Part shown: positions 1 to 12,016 of the stretch, piece after piece | Layout: every line of letters begins with the position of its first letter | How positions within the stretch are numbered: position 1 is the stretch's first letter | DNA from: Dechloromonas sp. HYN0024 | GTDB lineage: Bacteria > Pseudomonadota > Gammaproteobacteria > Burkholderiales > Rhodocyclaceae | Direction of reading: 5' to 3' | Assembly: GCF_003441615.1 (NCBI RefSeq) | Contig: NZ_CP031842.1 | Location: 1-64,000 of the forward strand | Length of the DNA: 64,000 nucleotides | Translations under genes and position numbers: made by a program | The notes under the pieces: model-generated | Told to the model about the DNA's origin: nothing | Databases searched by the model: none | The model's input: the letters and a program-made list of their open reading frames with translations, nothing else

Positions 1-1392
1 ATGGCTGGTTTCTGGGAATCCTGTTTGCAGCGCTTCGAGCAGGAATTGCCTGCGCAGCAATTCAACACCTGGATCAGGCCGTTGCGGCTCGAAGGCGAAG
101 CCGTGGCGCTCGACGAAGGTCTGCGCCTGATTGCGCCAAACACCTTCATATTGAAGTGGGTCCGCGATCGCTACCTGACCCGCATTGAAGAATACAGCCG
201 CAGCTTTTTCTCGGGGCCGGTCAGCATCGCGCTGGTCATCGGCGCTGGAAAAGCAGCCAATCGGGTTGAATCGAACAGCGAAGCGGGTGAAAAGTCGGCA
301 GCCAAGCCACCGAGCGGCAGCGAAAAGAAAGCTGCACCGGCGGAAAAGCCGCGCAGCAAAAGCGGCAACTACGAAAAATCCCGGCTCTTTTCGTCCTTCA
401 CTTTCGACAATCTGGTCGTCGGCAAGGCCAACGACCTGGCCCGCGCTGCTGCGGTGCAAGTTGCCAACAATCCGGGCGGTGCCTATAACCCGCTATTTAT
501 TTATGGCGGTGCAGGGCTCGGAAAGACCCACCTGATTCACGCCATCGGCAATGCCATCGTCGCCGAAAATCCGGAAAAGATCGTCCGCTACGTCCATGCC
601 GAGGATTACTACTCGGATGTGGTGCGCGCCTATCAGCAAAAATCCTTTGATACCTTCAAGCGGACCTATCGTTCGCTCGACGTTCTCTTGCTTGACGATG
701 TCCAGTTCTTCAATGGCAAGAACCGATCGCAGGAGGAGTTCTTCTTCCTGTTCAATGCCCTGATCGAGGCACGCAAGCAGATCATCATTACCTGCGATAC
801 CTATCCGAAAGATATCAACGGCCTCGATGATCGTCTGGTCACCCGCTTCGACTGGGGCCTGACGGTCCAGATTGAACCGCCGGAGCTGGAAATGCGCGTC
901 GCCATTCTGAAGAAGAAGGCCGAGGCCGAAGGTATTCATCTCGATGATGAAGTGCCATTCTTCATTGCCAAGCATTTACGCTCCAATGTGCGCGAACTTG
1001 AAGGTGCGCTCAAGAAGGTGCTTGCCTATTCGTCTTTCCATGGCCGCGCCATTGCGCTTGATCTGACCAAGGAAGCCTTGAAGGACGTTATCGGCTCGGC
1101 GCGTAACGTCGGGATCGACAATATCCAGAAGACCGTGGCCGACTATTACAAGATGAAAGTCGCCGAGCTCTTCTCGAAAAAGCGCACCCGCGCCATCGCC
1201 CGGCCCCGTCAGGTGGCCATGTGGCTGTGCCGGGAAGTGACTTCCCACAGCTTTCCGGAAATCGGCGATGCCTTTGGTGGCCGTGATCACACAACCGTCA
1301 TTCATGCCGTCAAGACGATTGATGCCTTGCGGATCAAGGAAAACGAACTCAACCACGACCTGCATGTACTGTTGCAGGTATTGAAAGGATAA
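1..1392 (+). CDS. dnaA: Chromosomal replication initiator protein DnaA
   Basis: DnaA binds 9-bp boxes at oriC, melts the adjacent AT-rich DNA and loads the helicase. The 463-residue product is full length for the family. An N-terminal helicase/DiaA-interaction domain (about 1-85) is followed by a low-complexity Lys/Ala/Ser linker (about 85-125). The AAA+ core follows, with Walker A GGAGLGKT at 169-176 and Walker B LLLDDVQF. The C-terminal helix-turn-helix carries the DnaA signature GGRDHTTVIHAV. The window begins at its ATG, so the promoter and ribosome site are not visible. The order dnaA-dnaN-gyrB is the classic origin-side arrangement, here lacking recF. Confidence 0.98.
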   Translation: MAGFWESCLQRFEQELPAQQFNTWIRPLRLEGEAVALDEGLRLIAPNTFILKWVRDRYLTRIEEYSRSFFSGPVSIALVIGAGKAANRVESNSEAGEKSAAKPPSGSEKKAAPAEKPRSKSGNYEKSRLFSSFTFDNLVVGKANDLARAAAVQVANNPGGAYNPLFIYGGAGLGKTHLIHAIGNAIVAENPEKIVRYVHAEDYYSDVVRAYQQKSFDTFKRTYRSLDVLLLDDVQFFNGKNRSQEEFFFLFNALIEARKQIIITCDTYPKDINGLDDRLVTRFDWGLTVQIEPPELEMRVAILKKKAEAEGIHLDDEVPFFIAKHLRSNVRELEGALKKVLAYSSFHGRAIALDLTKEALKDVIGSARNVGIDNIQKTVADYYKMKVAELFSKKRTRAIARPRQVAMWLCREVTSHSFPEIGDAFGGRDHTTVIHAVKTIDALRIKENELNHDLHVLLQVLKG

Positions 1393-1601
1393 GGCTGTCG
1401 ATAAGTCTGTGGAAAAGCTGTGAGCGAATTGTGAGTCATCTGCTGATACTCACTTTGTGGGAAAATTGTCCGGATTTCACCCACAGGCAGTTCAGGCGTT
1501 TTCGCAGACCTTAAAATTTCAATCAATCATCTGAAATTAAAGATAATTTTTTACTTATCCACAGAATTGTTCCCGATATAGTCTACTTAGGAATTTAATT
1601 T
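1393..1601. promoter_or_regulatory. dnaA-dnaN gap with DnaA boxes and AT-rich stretch (possible oriC part / dnaN control)
   Basis: This 209-bp gap holds a perfect DnaA box TTATCCACA at 1555-1563. Weaker box-like words (TGTGGAAAA near 1409, TTGTGGGAAAA near 1457, CACCCACAG near 1479) lie upstream. From about 1511 to 1565 the sequence becomes very AT-rich, like a duplex-unwinding element. A -10-like TATAGT at 1577-1582 sits just after the consensus box, so DnaA could control dnaN. In many betaproteobacteria oriC lies upstream of dnaA, which is outside this window, so whether this gap is oriC itself is uncertain. Confidence 0.45.
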
Positions 1602-5271
<3,670 letters not shown>

Positions 5272-5325
5272 CGTTCTGTAGGTTCTCAGAATTCCTTAAA
5301 AAATTCTCAGTATTTTAAAAAATTC

Positions 5326-5349
5326 AAAGGCCCCGATAGGGGCCTTTTT
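5326..5349 (+). terminator. Rho-independent terminator after gyrB
   Basis: A perfect 9-bp stem AAAGGCCCC/GGGGCCTTT (5326-5334 and 5339-5347) with GATA loop is followed by T residues. The left arm is preceded by an A-rich stretch, so it may also act for the broken minus-strand gene that ends at 5349. Confidence 0.85.
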
Positions 5350-5604
5350 CATTTCAGGGAGTCACACCCCCGAAATAGTCGTTCCCCGTAGGCTATTCCA
5401 GCCTGTTTAACACGCTGACTTGTGAAGTAACTGAGCCAGAGCACGAGTATTACGAGTTCGACAGCGAGAGTTGCAATTTTTGGGGTGGAAAGATGCTGTA
5501 CTGATAACTGGAGTTCAGGCATCAATAGGAGCCATGAGATTCCAGTTATGCAGAAAATTAATGCAATCCATCGAAGACCATAAGAATTGCGATGAAATCC
5601 ATAG
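5349..5604 (-). pseudogene. 3' remnant of a small membrane-protein gene (DUF2569-like?) cut by the IS21 element
   Basis: Reading leftward from the IS boundary at 5604, one frame stays open for 84 codons and ends at TGA (5349-5351). The peptide has two hydrophobic segments (around WIALIFCITGISWLLLM and LAVELVILVLWLSYF). These are followed by a basic tail, SQRVKQA. The order 'two membrane helices, then YF-S-RVK' resembles the C-terminal half of DUF2569 membrane proteins, but this is a weak, unaided match. No start codon is in context, because the 5' part would lie where the IS begins. No matching continuation is found beyond the other IS end. The stretch is visibly more AT-rich than its neighbours, suggesting acquired DNA. 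Confidence 0.5.
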
Positions 5605-5630
5605 TGTTGAGTTGCACGTAAAACTGACCC
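5605..5630 (+). repeat. IS21 terminal inverted repeat, left
   Basis: TGTTGAGTTGCACGTAAAAC followed by TGACCC; exact reverse complement of 8047-8072. Confidence 0.93.
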
Positions 5631-5676
5631 GGGATTTGCACTGAAATCTGACCCACCCGATGAGCCTCAGTATGGC

Positions 5677-6453
5677 TCAAGTCACAGATGGATTTCTAGT
5701 CTTCACCTCCTTGCTAACCTTGGTTGAACTGTTCCTGAAACGGTAACTTTCGTTGCCCGTTTCGACGATATGGCAGTGATGAGTCAGCCGGTCGAGCAGT
5801 GCAGTAGTCATCTTCGGATCGCCAAAGATGCTGGCCCATTCAGAGAAACTCAGATTGGTCGTGATGATCAGGCTGGTCTTCTCGTAGAGCTTACTCATGA
5901 GATGGAACAGCAAAGCACCACCGTTCTGACTGAACGGTAAATAGCCCAGTTCATCAAGGATCACTAGATCAGCATGCACCAGACGGTTGGCAATCTGCCC
6001 CTGCTTGCCTGACTGCTTCTCCTGTTCCAGAGCGTTGACCAAATCGACCGTCGAGAAGAAGCGGACACGCTGATGAGCATGCATGATGGCCTGCACACTG
6101 ATGGCGGTGGCCAGATGGGTCTTGCCGGTGCCTGGCCCACCGATGAGCACAACGTTGTGAGCTGAATCCATGAACTCTCCACGGTGGAGATGGCGCACCA
6201 GAGCCTCATTGGCGACACTCTGCGTGAAATCGAATCCCGACAGATCACGGTAAGCAGGGAAACGGGCAATCTTCATCTGGTAATTGACCGAGCGGACCTC
6301 TCGTTCAGCCAATTCGGCCTTGAGCAGGCTGTCCAGAATTGATTGTGCATTCAGATAGGCCGGCGAACTCTGGGCAGCCAGTTCCTCAATGGCTTGTGCC
6401 ATACCGAAGAGCTTCAGGGATTTCAAAGTAGTGACCATGGCCTCAGGCAACAT
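5677..6453 (-). CDS. istB: IS21 helper ATPase IstB
   Basis: IstB is the AAA+ ATPase that selects target DNA and stimulates the IstA transposase. With the ATG at 6453 the product has 258 residues, normal for IstB. It shows Walker [10 protein letters not shown], Walker [12 protein letters not shown] and the sensor motif [11 protein letters not shown]. The ATG overlaps the end of istA and is preceded by GGGAGGTG, so the genes are translationally coupled. A longer in-frame extension (to 6504) lies inside istA and is unlikely. Confidence 0.93.
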   Translation of the reverse strand: MLPEAMVTTLKSLKLFGMAQAIEELAAQSSPAYLNAQSILDSLLKAELAEREVRSVNYQMKIARFPAYRDLSGFDFTQSVANEALVRHLHRGEFMDSAHNVVLIGGPGTGKTHLATAISVQAIMHAHQRVRFFSTVDLVNALEQEKQSGKQGQIANRLVHADLVILDELGYLPFSQNGGALLFHLMSKLYEKTSLIITTNLSFSEWASIFGDPKMTTALLDRLTHHCHIVETGNESYRFRNSSTKVSKEVKTRNPSVT

Positions 6454-7957
6454 GACGCACCTCCCGCAGACTGTCGTAACGTGTGACGTTGGCGAGCGGT
6501 TCAATCTTCAGCACCAGTGCCTGAGGCGCATCAATCGGCGCCGGTGGCGGCAACTCCACCAATCGCCCAAGCAGATTGAGCACATGCTGCTTCGAGGGAA
6601 CGCCTGCATCGAGGGCCATCTCGACCGCCGTCAGTACCGCTTGCTCATCGTGATGTAGAACCAGGGCAAGAATCTCGACCATCTCCCGGTCACCACCTGG
6701 CCGCTTCATGAGCGACGACTGGAGGCGCTTGAAGCCATCGGGGAATTCTGCAAAGGGCGCACCATTCCTTAAAGCGCCCGGCTTACGTTGCAAGACCGAA
6801 AGATAGTGGCGCCAGTCATAGATGGTTTGACTTGAATCGTGATGGCGGCGATCAATCACGCGCGAATGCTCGGCGATCACGTTACCTTCTGCTGCTACGA
6901 CGAGATGATCGGCGTAGACCCGCAAACTGACTGGCCGATTGGCAAATGAGGCCGGGACGCTATAACGGTTACGCTCGAAGTTGATCAGGCAGGTTGGTGA
7001 GACACGCTTGGTATGTTCGACGAACCCATCGAAAGGGGTTGGCACTGCCATCAGTAGAGCCAGTTCATCGGCCCAGGCGTCTGCGACCGTGCCGGGCAAT
7101 TCAGGGTGTCTCAATTCTTGCCACAGCGTCAGACATCGCTGTTCCAGCCAGGCATTGAGGGCATCCAGATTCTCGAAGGCCGGCGCACCCTGCCAGATGC
7201 GATGTCGGGAGTCCTGAACATTCTTCTCGATCTGCCCCTTCTCCCAACCAGAGGCTGGATTGCAGAACTCGGCCTCAAATAGGAAGTGGCTGACCATGGC
7301 CTTGAAACGGGTGTTGATGTCCCGAGCTTTGCCTTTCCGGATCCGATCCACCGCCGTCTTCATATTGTCGTAGATGCCGCGCCTTGGAACGCCACCTACC
7401 ACCCGGAAGGCGTGATTATGGGCATCGAACAGCATCTCGTGGGTCTGCAACGGATAGGCCCGCAGGAAGAACGCCCGGCTGTAGGAGAGTTTCAGTTGGG
7501 CAACCTGGAGTTTGGTTTTTACCCCGGCAATGACCGCCCAGTCTTCGCTCCAGTCGAACTGGAAGGCTTCTCCCGGCGCGAAGGTCAAGGGAATGAAGGT
7601 GCCACGCCCGGTTGTCCCGGCAGCTTCCTGCTGAGCTTGTCGCCAATGCCTGGCGAAGGCGGCGACCCGGTCATAGGAGCCTTCGTAGCCCAGCGAGCAT
7701 AGATCGGCATAAATCTGCCTGAGATTTCGCCGCTGCTTGCGACTCTTCTTCGACTCCGTCTTCAACCATGCCGCCAGCTTCGGCGCAAACAGGTCGAGCT
7801 TGCTCGGGCTGTGTCGCTCGGGATACTTCGGTTCGACGATGCCGGTGCTCAGATACTTTCGGATCGTGTTTCGGGATAACCCCGTTCGTCTGGCTATTTC
7901 ACGGATGGCCATGCCATCGCGCAGGTGCCAGCGCCTGATTACGCTTAATAACGCCAC
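6443..7957 (-). CDS. istA: IS21 transposase IstA (DDE integrase)
   Basis: IstA catalyses cut-and-paste or replicative movement of the element. An N-terminal helix-turn-helix ([19 protein letters not shown]) binds the ends. The rve-type catalytic core has the DDE triad in context [17 protein letters not shown] and [11 protein letters not shown], and a beta-rich C-terminal domain ([18 protein letters not shown]) follows. About 504 residues is the usual length. Two GTG starts are possible: 7966, or 7957, which has AGGAG at a good 8-base spacing and was chosen. No frameshift or stop interrupts it. Confidence 0.92.
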   Translation of the reverse strand: MALLSVIRRWHLRDGMAIREIARRTGLSRNTIRKYLSTGIVEPKYPERHSPSKLDLFAPKLAAWLKTESKKSRKQRRNLRQIYADLCSLGYEGSYDRVAAFARHWRQAQQEAAGTTGRGTFIPLTFAPGEAFQFDWSEDWAVIAGVKTKLQVAQLKLSYSRAFFLRAYPLQTHEMLFDAHNHAFRVVGGVPRRGIYDNMKTAVDRIRKGKARDINTRFKAMVSHFLFEAEFCNPASGWEKGQIEKNVQDSRHRIWQGAPAFENLDALNAWLEQRCLTLWQELRHPELPGTVADAWADELALLMAVPTPFDGFVEHTKRVSPTCLINFERNRYSVPASFANRPVSLRVYADHLVVAAEGNVIAEHSRVIDRRHHDSSQTIYDWRHYLSVLQRKPGALRNGAPFAEFPDGFKRLQSSLMKRPGGDREMVEILALVLHHDEQAVLTAVEMALDAGVPSKQHVLNLLGRLVELPPPAPIDAPQALVLKIEPLANVTRYDSLREVRHVA

Positions 7958-8046
7958 GTCGATCACTCCTGATTCCCCCGCTCGTTCCCCGAGCAGGTCA
8001 GTGTCTATACGTGGGTCAAAATTCGATGCAAATCTATGGGGCTAGT

Positions 8047-8072
8047 GGGTCAGTTTTACGTGCAACTCAACA
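8047..8072 (-). repeat. IS21 terminal inverted repeat, right
   Basis: Exact reverse complement of 5605-5630 over 26 bp; it marks the istA-proximal end of the element. Confidence 0.93.
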
Positions 8073-8308
8073 TGGCAGGACTTTCGGTCTCAAGAGCGGC
8101 GTAGGATTTTTCAAGGATTTTGAGAATTGGGTTGCAGCCCATTCTCAAAATAGTTTCCTAAACAGTTGATCTCTGGGCGGGTGTCTATCAACGTATTTTG
8201 AGAACCTACACGTTCGCATAAATTCTCGGCGAAAGCAAAAAGGCTCCACCCGGAGCCTTTTTGCTTTTTTGCGAGACAATTCATTGTTTATTCTAGATAA
8301 GTTATTTA
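8073..8308. other. Non-coding segment with two hairpins between IS21 and the pcaC-like gene
   Basis: No gene could be supported here. The segment has a long imperfect hairpin at 8118-8150 (10-bp stem TTTTGAGAAT/ATTCTCAAAA plus GGG/CCC with one bulged T). It also has a copy of TGAGAACCTACA (8199-8210), the reverse complement of 5277-5288 just after gyrB, and a terminator at 8235-8270. Confidence 0.5.
8235..8270. terminator. Bidirectional Rho-independent terminator
   Basis: A perfect 13-bp stem GCAAAAAGGCTCC/GGAGCCTTTTTGC (8235-8247 and 8252-8264) has a 4-base loop and T6 on the plus side. The A-run in the left arm makes it usable for the minus-strand gene ending at 8309. Confidence 0.85.
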
Positions 8309-8728
8309 CTAAGCCCTCTCGGAAGTATCTCTTTCGCCACTGAGACAACCCATTTCCCGCAGCGTTTCATGGGCGGCACGGAAGGCATCAATGGCCAGTG
8401 GCATACCGCAATAGATGGCTGCATGCAGCAAGGTCTCCTGAATTTCCTGCGGGGTGGCGCCATTGTTGATGGCGCCGCGAACATGCCCTTTGATCTCCTG
8501 GGCACGTCCCAGCGCAGTTAGCATGGAAAGGGTGATCAGGCTACGGGTTTTTAGTTCAAGTCCATCGCGGCACCAGGTGGTGCCCCAGGCATTGCGGGTG
8601 ACAAACTCCTGGAGCGGGGCGGTAAAGGTGTCGACGTTGGCAAACGCCTTGTCGACGAAGGCTTCGCCCATGACGCGCTTGCGCATGGCGAGTCCCTGAT
8701 CAAATTGGGGGTCGCTTTTCATTTCCAT
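8309..8728 (-). CDS. Carboxymuconolactone decarboxylase family protein (PcaC-like)
   Basis: The family includes 4-carboxymuconolactone decarboxylase (protocatechuate branch of the beta-ketoadipate pathway) and AhpD-like proteins. The all-helical CMD core is visible: LELKTRSLITLSMLTALG, then GHVRGAINNGATPQEIQE and LLHAAIYCGMP. It has H-x-x-x-x-x-N-G but only one Cys in the core, so it resembles PcaC rather than the CxxC peroxidases. From the ATG at 8728 it has 139 residues, the PcaC size; an upstream ATG at 8782 would add 18 residues. No other protocatechuate genes are nearby, so the substrate is unproven. Confidence 0.75.
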   Translation of the reverse strand: MEMKSDPQFDQGLAMRKRVMGEAFVDKAFANVDTFTAPLQEFVTRNAWGTTWCRDGLELKTRSLITLSMLTALGRAQEIKGHVRGAINNGATPQEIQETLLHAAIYCGMPLAIDAFRAAHETLREMGCLSGERDTSERA

Positions 8729-8852
8729 TTCACAATTGATAGTCGGAAGTGCCAGCGTACTGCTGTTTGTGCCATGTTTCATCGCGAAATGTTCAGCTGA
8801 CGGGTTAAGCCTGGAAGACGGTCCACGGTTTGCCTGCGCGTGCTTACCAGTT

Positions 8853-8880
8853 TTGAAAAGGTGCTATGCAGCCCTAGCAT
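8853..8880 (+). promoter_or_regulatory. Candidate sigma-70 promoter for the ABC importer
   Basis: TTGAAA (8853-8858) and TAGCAT (8875-8880) are separated by 16 bp, about 68 bp before the binding-protein start codon. Pattern match only. Confidence 0.35.
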
Positions 8881-8947
8881 TGAGTCGCCCAATCGCGTTA
8901 CGCTATCCGGCAGCCAGTTCATAAGAACTCACCCGGAGGAGCCCCCC

Positions 8948-9928
8948 ATGGAAACAATGATTCGTCTTGCCGCTGTTGCTGCGATTGCTATTGCCTCGCC
9001 CTTGGCTACTCAGGCCCAGACGCCGGATGTCGTGCGTCTCGGCAACCTGAAATTTGCCCATTACGGCGCGGTTTCCTACATGAAGGAGTCCTGCGGCAAG
9101 TACAACCTGAAGGTGGAGGAGCGGATGTTCCCGAAGGGGCCGGACATCATGCCGGCGATGGTCGCCGGTGAAATCGACATCGCCGCGCTGGCCTCTGACG
9201 GGGCCATTTCGGGCCGCGCCAATGGTGTGCCGATTTATACCGTGGCGGGCTTTGCCAAGGGTGGGGCGCGCATTGTGGCCGGGGTGGACAGCGGCATCAA
9301 GACGATGGCCGACATGAAGGGCAAGAAGGTCGGCGTGACACGGGGCGGGGCCCAGGAATTGCTGCTTTACGCCGAACTGGAAAAGGCCGGGATCAGTTGG
9401 TCGGACAAGCCGGGCAAGGACGTGCAAATTGTCTTTCTCGCCTTTGCCGACCTGAATCAGGCGCTCGCCGCCAAGCAGATCGATGCCATGTGCCAGTCCG
9501 AGCCACAGTCCTCGCAGGCGATCAACAAGAAATTCGGTATCGAGATCATGAAGCCCTACACCACGAAGATGGGCGAGCCGGTGCGGCTGCTGGTGATGAC
9601 GGAAAAGATGTACGGCGAGAAGAAGGACGTCGCCCAGCGGCTGATGAAATGCTTTGTCGAAACGACGGCGCTGTTCAACAGCAATCCGCAATTGGCCGAG
9701 AAATACGTCACCGAGCAGATGTTTAAAGGCCAGATCAGCGGGCAGGACTTCAAGGATGCGATGGATAACGCTGATTACACCTACGACGTGACACTCGAGC
9801 ACATCGACATCACCACCGATTTCATGAACAAGTACGGTGTCGGTCGCATGGCCAAGCCACCGAAGGCGGCCGAATGGGTCAAGCTCGACTTGTTGCAGAA
9901 AGCCAAGGCTGAATTGAAGGTCAAATAA
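8948..9928 (+). CDS. ABC importer periplasmic binding protein, NMT1/SsuA type
   Basis: This is the extracytoplasmic solute receptor of an importer of the nitrate/sulfonate/taurine/thiamine-precursor class. The ATG at 8948 follows a strong GGAGGA site; the 326-residue product opens with a Sec signal peptide (about 1-24, ending ATQAQ). The mature protein has the NMT1 pattern: VRLGNLKFAHYGAVSYM, then FPKGPDIMPAMVAGEIDIAAL and a KGKKVGVTRGGAQE hinge. It is followed by permease and ATPase genes, giving a complete importer. No metabolic gene beside it reveals the substrate. Confidence 0.85.
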   Translation: METMIRLAAVAAIAIASPLATQAQTPDVVRLGNLKFAHYGAVSYMKESCGKYNLKVEERMFPKGPDIMPAMVAGEIDIAALASDGAISGRANGVPIYTVAGFAKGGARIVAGVDSGIKTMADMKGKKVGVTRGGAQELLLYAELEKAGISWSDKPGKDVQIVFLAFADLNQALAAKQIDAMCQSEPQSSQAINKKFGIEIMKPYTTKMGEPVRLLVMTEKMYGEKKDVAQRLMKCFVETTALFNSNPQLAEKYVTEQMFKGQISGQDFKDAMDNADYTYDVTLEHIDITTDFMNKYGVGRMAKPPKAAEWVKLDLLQKAKAELKVK

Positions 9929-9932
9929 GACC

Positions 9933-10748
9933 ATGCTCGGCAAATTGAAGGATTTTGCCGACGGTGCTCTGGTGCCGGTGCTCCTGCTTTTTCTGTGGGA
10001 AGCCTGTTCACGGGCTGGTCTTTTTTCGCCGGTGCTCCTGCCGGCGCCGACCGCAGTGGCTATCAAGTGGTGGGCTTACTTGCTGCCGGCACAACCGCAG
10101 GAGGCTGGGCAGAGCTATCTGGCCTGGCTGTTTTCCGGCGAGTTGCCGCACGATGCGTATTCCAGCCTGTTTCGCGTCATCACCGGCTTCCTGATCGGGG
10201 CTGGCCTGGCCTTGCCGTTCGGGCTGCTGATGGGTGCCAGCACCCGCCTGTATGCCCTGTTCAATCCGATGATGCAGATTCTCCGTCCGATACCGCCGAT
10301 TGCTTACATTCCGCTGGCGATCCTCTGGTTCGGGCTGGGCAATCCGCCGTCCTTCTTCCTGATCGCCATTGGCGCCTTCTTTCCGGTGTTGATGAATACC
10401 ATCGCCGGTGTGCGCCAGGTGGACGGCATTTACCTGCGGGCGGCACGCAATCTAGGTGTCGGCCAATGGACGATGTTTACCCGCGTCATCCTGCCCGCCG
10501 CTACGCCCTATATTCTGGCCGGGGTGCGGATAGGCATCGGCACGGCCTTCATCGTCGTGATCGTTTCGGAAATGATTGCGGTCAATGACGGCCTCGGTTT
10601 TCGCATTCTCGAAGCGCGGGAGTTCATGTGGTCGGACAAGATCATCGCCGGCATGATCACCATCGGACTGCTCGGTCTGGCCATCGATACCGCCGTCAGC
10701 CGCTTGAACAACCATCTGTTGCGCTGGCATCGCGGCCTGGAGCATTGA
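9933..10748 (+). CDS. ABC importer permease, TauC/SsuC type
   Basis: This inner-membrane permease has 271 residues and about six predicted membrane helices. The binding-protein-dependent transport signature (EAA loop) appears as LRAARNLGVGQWTMFTRVILPAATPYI cut in the usual place before the last helices. It starts 4 bp after the binding-protein stop and runs directly into the ATPase gene, so the three are one operon. Substrate unknown. Confidence 0.87.
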   Translation: MLGKLKDFADGALVPVLLLFLWEACSRAGLFSPVLLPAPTAVAIKWWAYLLPAQPQEAGQSYLAWLFSGELPHDAYSSLFRVITGFLIGAGLALPFGLLMGASTRLYALFNPMMQILRPIPPIAYIPLAILWFGLGNPPSFFLIAIGAFFPVLMNTIAGVRQVDGIYLRAARNLGVGQWTMFTRVILPAATPYILAGVRIGIGTAFIVVIVSEMIAVNDGLGFRILEAREFMWSDKIIAGMITIGLLGLAIDTAVSRLNNHLLRWHRGLEH

Positions 10749-10749
10749 G

Positions 10750-11541
10750 ATGACGCAGATACTCATCAATCAGGTGCACAAGGTGTTCACGACGCCGGGT
10801 GGTGATGTTGTGGCCTTGCAGGACATCAATCTCGACATCAAGCCGGGGGAATTTGTCTGCCTGCTCGGTCCTTCGGGCTGCGGCAAATCAACCTTGCTCA
10901 ATGCCGTAGCCGGCTTTGCTCTGCCGTCGGCCGGGGCGATTACCGTTAACGGCAAAATGGTGACAGCGCCCGGCCCGGATCGCGGCATGGTGTTTCAGGA
11001 ATATGCCCTCTTTCCGTGGATGACGGTTGGCCAGAACATCGCCTTCGGTCTGGAAATCCAGAAGAAGGCGCCGGCAGTAATCGCGCAGAAAGTCGATGAA
11101 TTGCTGAGTCTTCTGCACCTCGGCGATTTTCGCGACCGCTTCCCGAAAGACCTTTCGGGCGGCATGCGCCAACGCGTGGCGATTGCCCGCGTGCTCGCCA
11201 TCGATTCGCCGATCATGCTCATGGATGAGCCTTTCGGGGCGCTCGATGCACTCACCCGGCGCAATTTGCAGGATGAGTTGCTGCGCATCTGGGAGACGCT
11301 CGGCAAGACCATCCTGTTTGTCACGCATTCGATCGAGGAGTCGATCTACCTGGCCGACCGCATCGTCGTCATGACCTACCGACCAGGCACCGTCAAGCGC
11401 GATCAGTCTGTCGACCTGCCGCGGCCGCGTGATCCGTCATCGGCGGCATTCAATGATCTCAAGCGGGAACTGGGGCAACTGGTCATGGAAGAACAGGCGC
11501 GTCACACGCATGACGAACTGAAGCTGGCCGCAGTCGATTGA
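10750..11541 (+). CDS. ABC importer ATP-binding protein, TauB/SsuB type
   Basis: The 263-residue nucleotide-binding subunit energises the preceding permease. Walker [11 protein letters not shown]-loop [11 protein letters not shown], signature [15 protein letters not shown], Walker [13 protein letters not shown] and the switch His in FVTHSIEES are all intact. The start is 1 bp after the permease stop. The taurine/nitrate/sulfonate subfamily is inferred from overall pattern and the companion NMT1-type receptor. Confidence 0.9.
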   Translation: MTQILINQVHKVFTTPGGDVVALQDINLDIKPGEFVCLLGPSGCGKSTLLNAVAGFALPSAGAITVNGKMVTAPGPDRGMVFQEYALFPWMTVGQNIAFGLEIQKKAPAVIAQKVDELLSLLHLGDFRDRFPKDLSGGMRQRVAIARVLAIDSPIMLMDEPFGALDALTRRNLQDELLRIWETLGKTILFVTHSIEESIYLADRIVVMTYRPGTVKRDQSVDLPRPRDPSSAAFNDLKRELGQLVMEEQARHTHDELKLAAVD

Positions 11542-11557
11542 GGGGGCTGGGGGCGCA

Positions 11558-12010
11558 ATGCGGGTGGTGATTCAGCGGGTGCGGACGGCTTCGGTGGCCG
11601 TAGAAGGTGCTGTTTGTGGACAAATCGGCGCTGGATTACTGGTGTTGGCTGGTTTCCAGGCTGATGACGGCAACGCCGATCTCGATTGGATGGCGGGCAA
11701 GATCGTTCGCCTGCGGCTGTTTGCTGACGACAGCGGGGTGATGAATCGCAGCGTGCTCGAGGCGGGCGGGGCGATTCTGGCGGTTTCACAATTCACCCTG
11801 TATGCCTCGGTCAAAAAGGGGAACCGGCCATCGTGGAGCCGGGCGGCACGGGGGGATGTTTCGCAGCCCTTGTTCGATCAGTTTGTTGCCAGACTGACGG
11901 CCTTAATGGGTAAGCCAGTGGCGACCGGAATCTTCGGTGCGGACATGGCAGTCAGCCTGGTCAACGATGGGCCCGTGACCCTGACCATCGACTCGAAAAA
12001 TCCGGAATAG
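11558..12010 (+). CDS. dtd: D-aminoacyl-tRNA deacylase
   Basis: Dtd removes D-amino acids wrongly attached to tRNA, a chiral proofreading step in translation. The 150-residue product starts MRVVIQRV. It carries SQFTLYAS (the catalytic-site strand) and the cross-subunit G-P motif as [10 protein letters not shown] ([12 protein letters not shown]) near the C-terminus. Length is typical. It sits 16 bp after the ABC ATPase on the same strand, so it may be co-transcribed without a functional link. Confidence 0.95.
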   Translation: MRVVIQRVRTASVAVEGAVCGQIGAGLLVLAGFQADDGNADLDWMAGKIVRLRLFADDSGVMNRSVLEAGGAILAVSQFTLYASVKKGNRPSWSRAARGDVSQPLFDQFVARLTALMGKPVATGIFGADMAVSLVNDGPVTLTIDSKNPE

Positions 12011-12016
12011 GTGGTC

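Larger units (their letters stand above)
5605..8072 (-). mobile_element. Complete IS21-family insertion sequence (2468 bp)
   Basis: The element is bounded by perfect 26-bp inverted repeats (5605-5630 and 8047-8072, ends TGTTGAGTTG...). It carries the overlapping istA and istB genes on the minus strand, the IS21 hallmark. A second, internal pair of imperfect repeats (about 5633-5655 and 8012-8034) fits the multiple transposase sites usual in IS21 elements. Size is at the upper end of the family range. Both genes are intact, so it may be active. The flanks (CATAG before, TGGCA after) show no target duplication. Confidence 0.93.

Noticed and set aside
5600..8077. Target-site duplication around IS21
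   Set aside because: CATAG on the left and TGGCA on the right do not match at any 4-8 bp length.
8145..8348. 67-codon open frame between IS21 and the pcaC-like gene
   Set aside because: It runs through two hairpins and a terminator; composition is unlike a protein and no ribosome site is evident.
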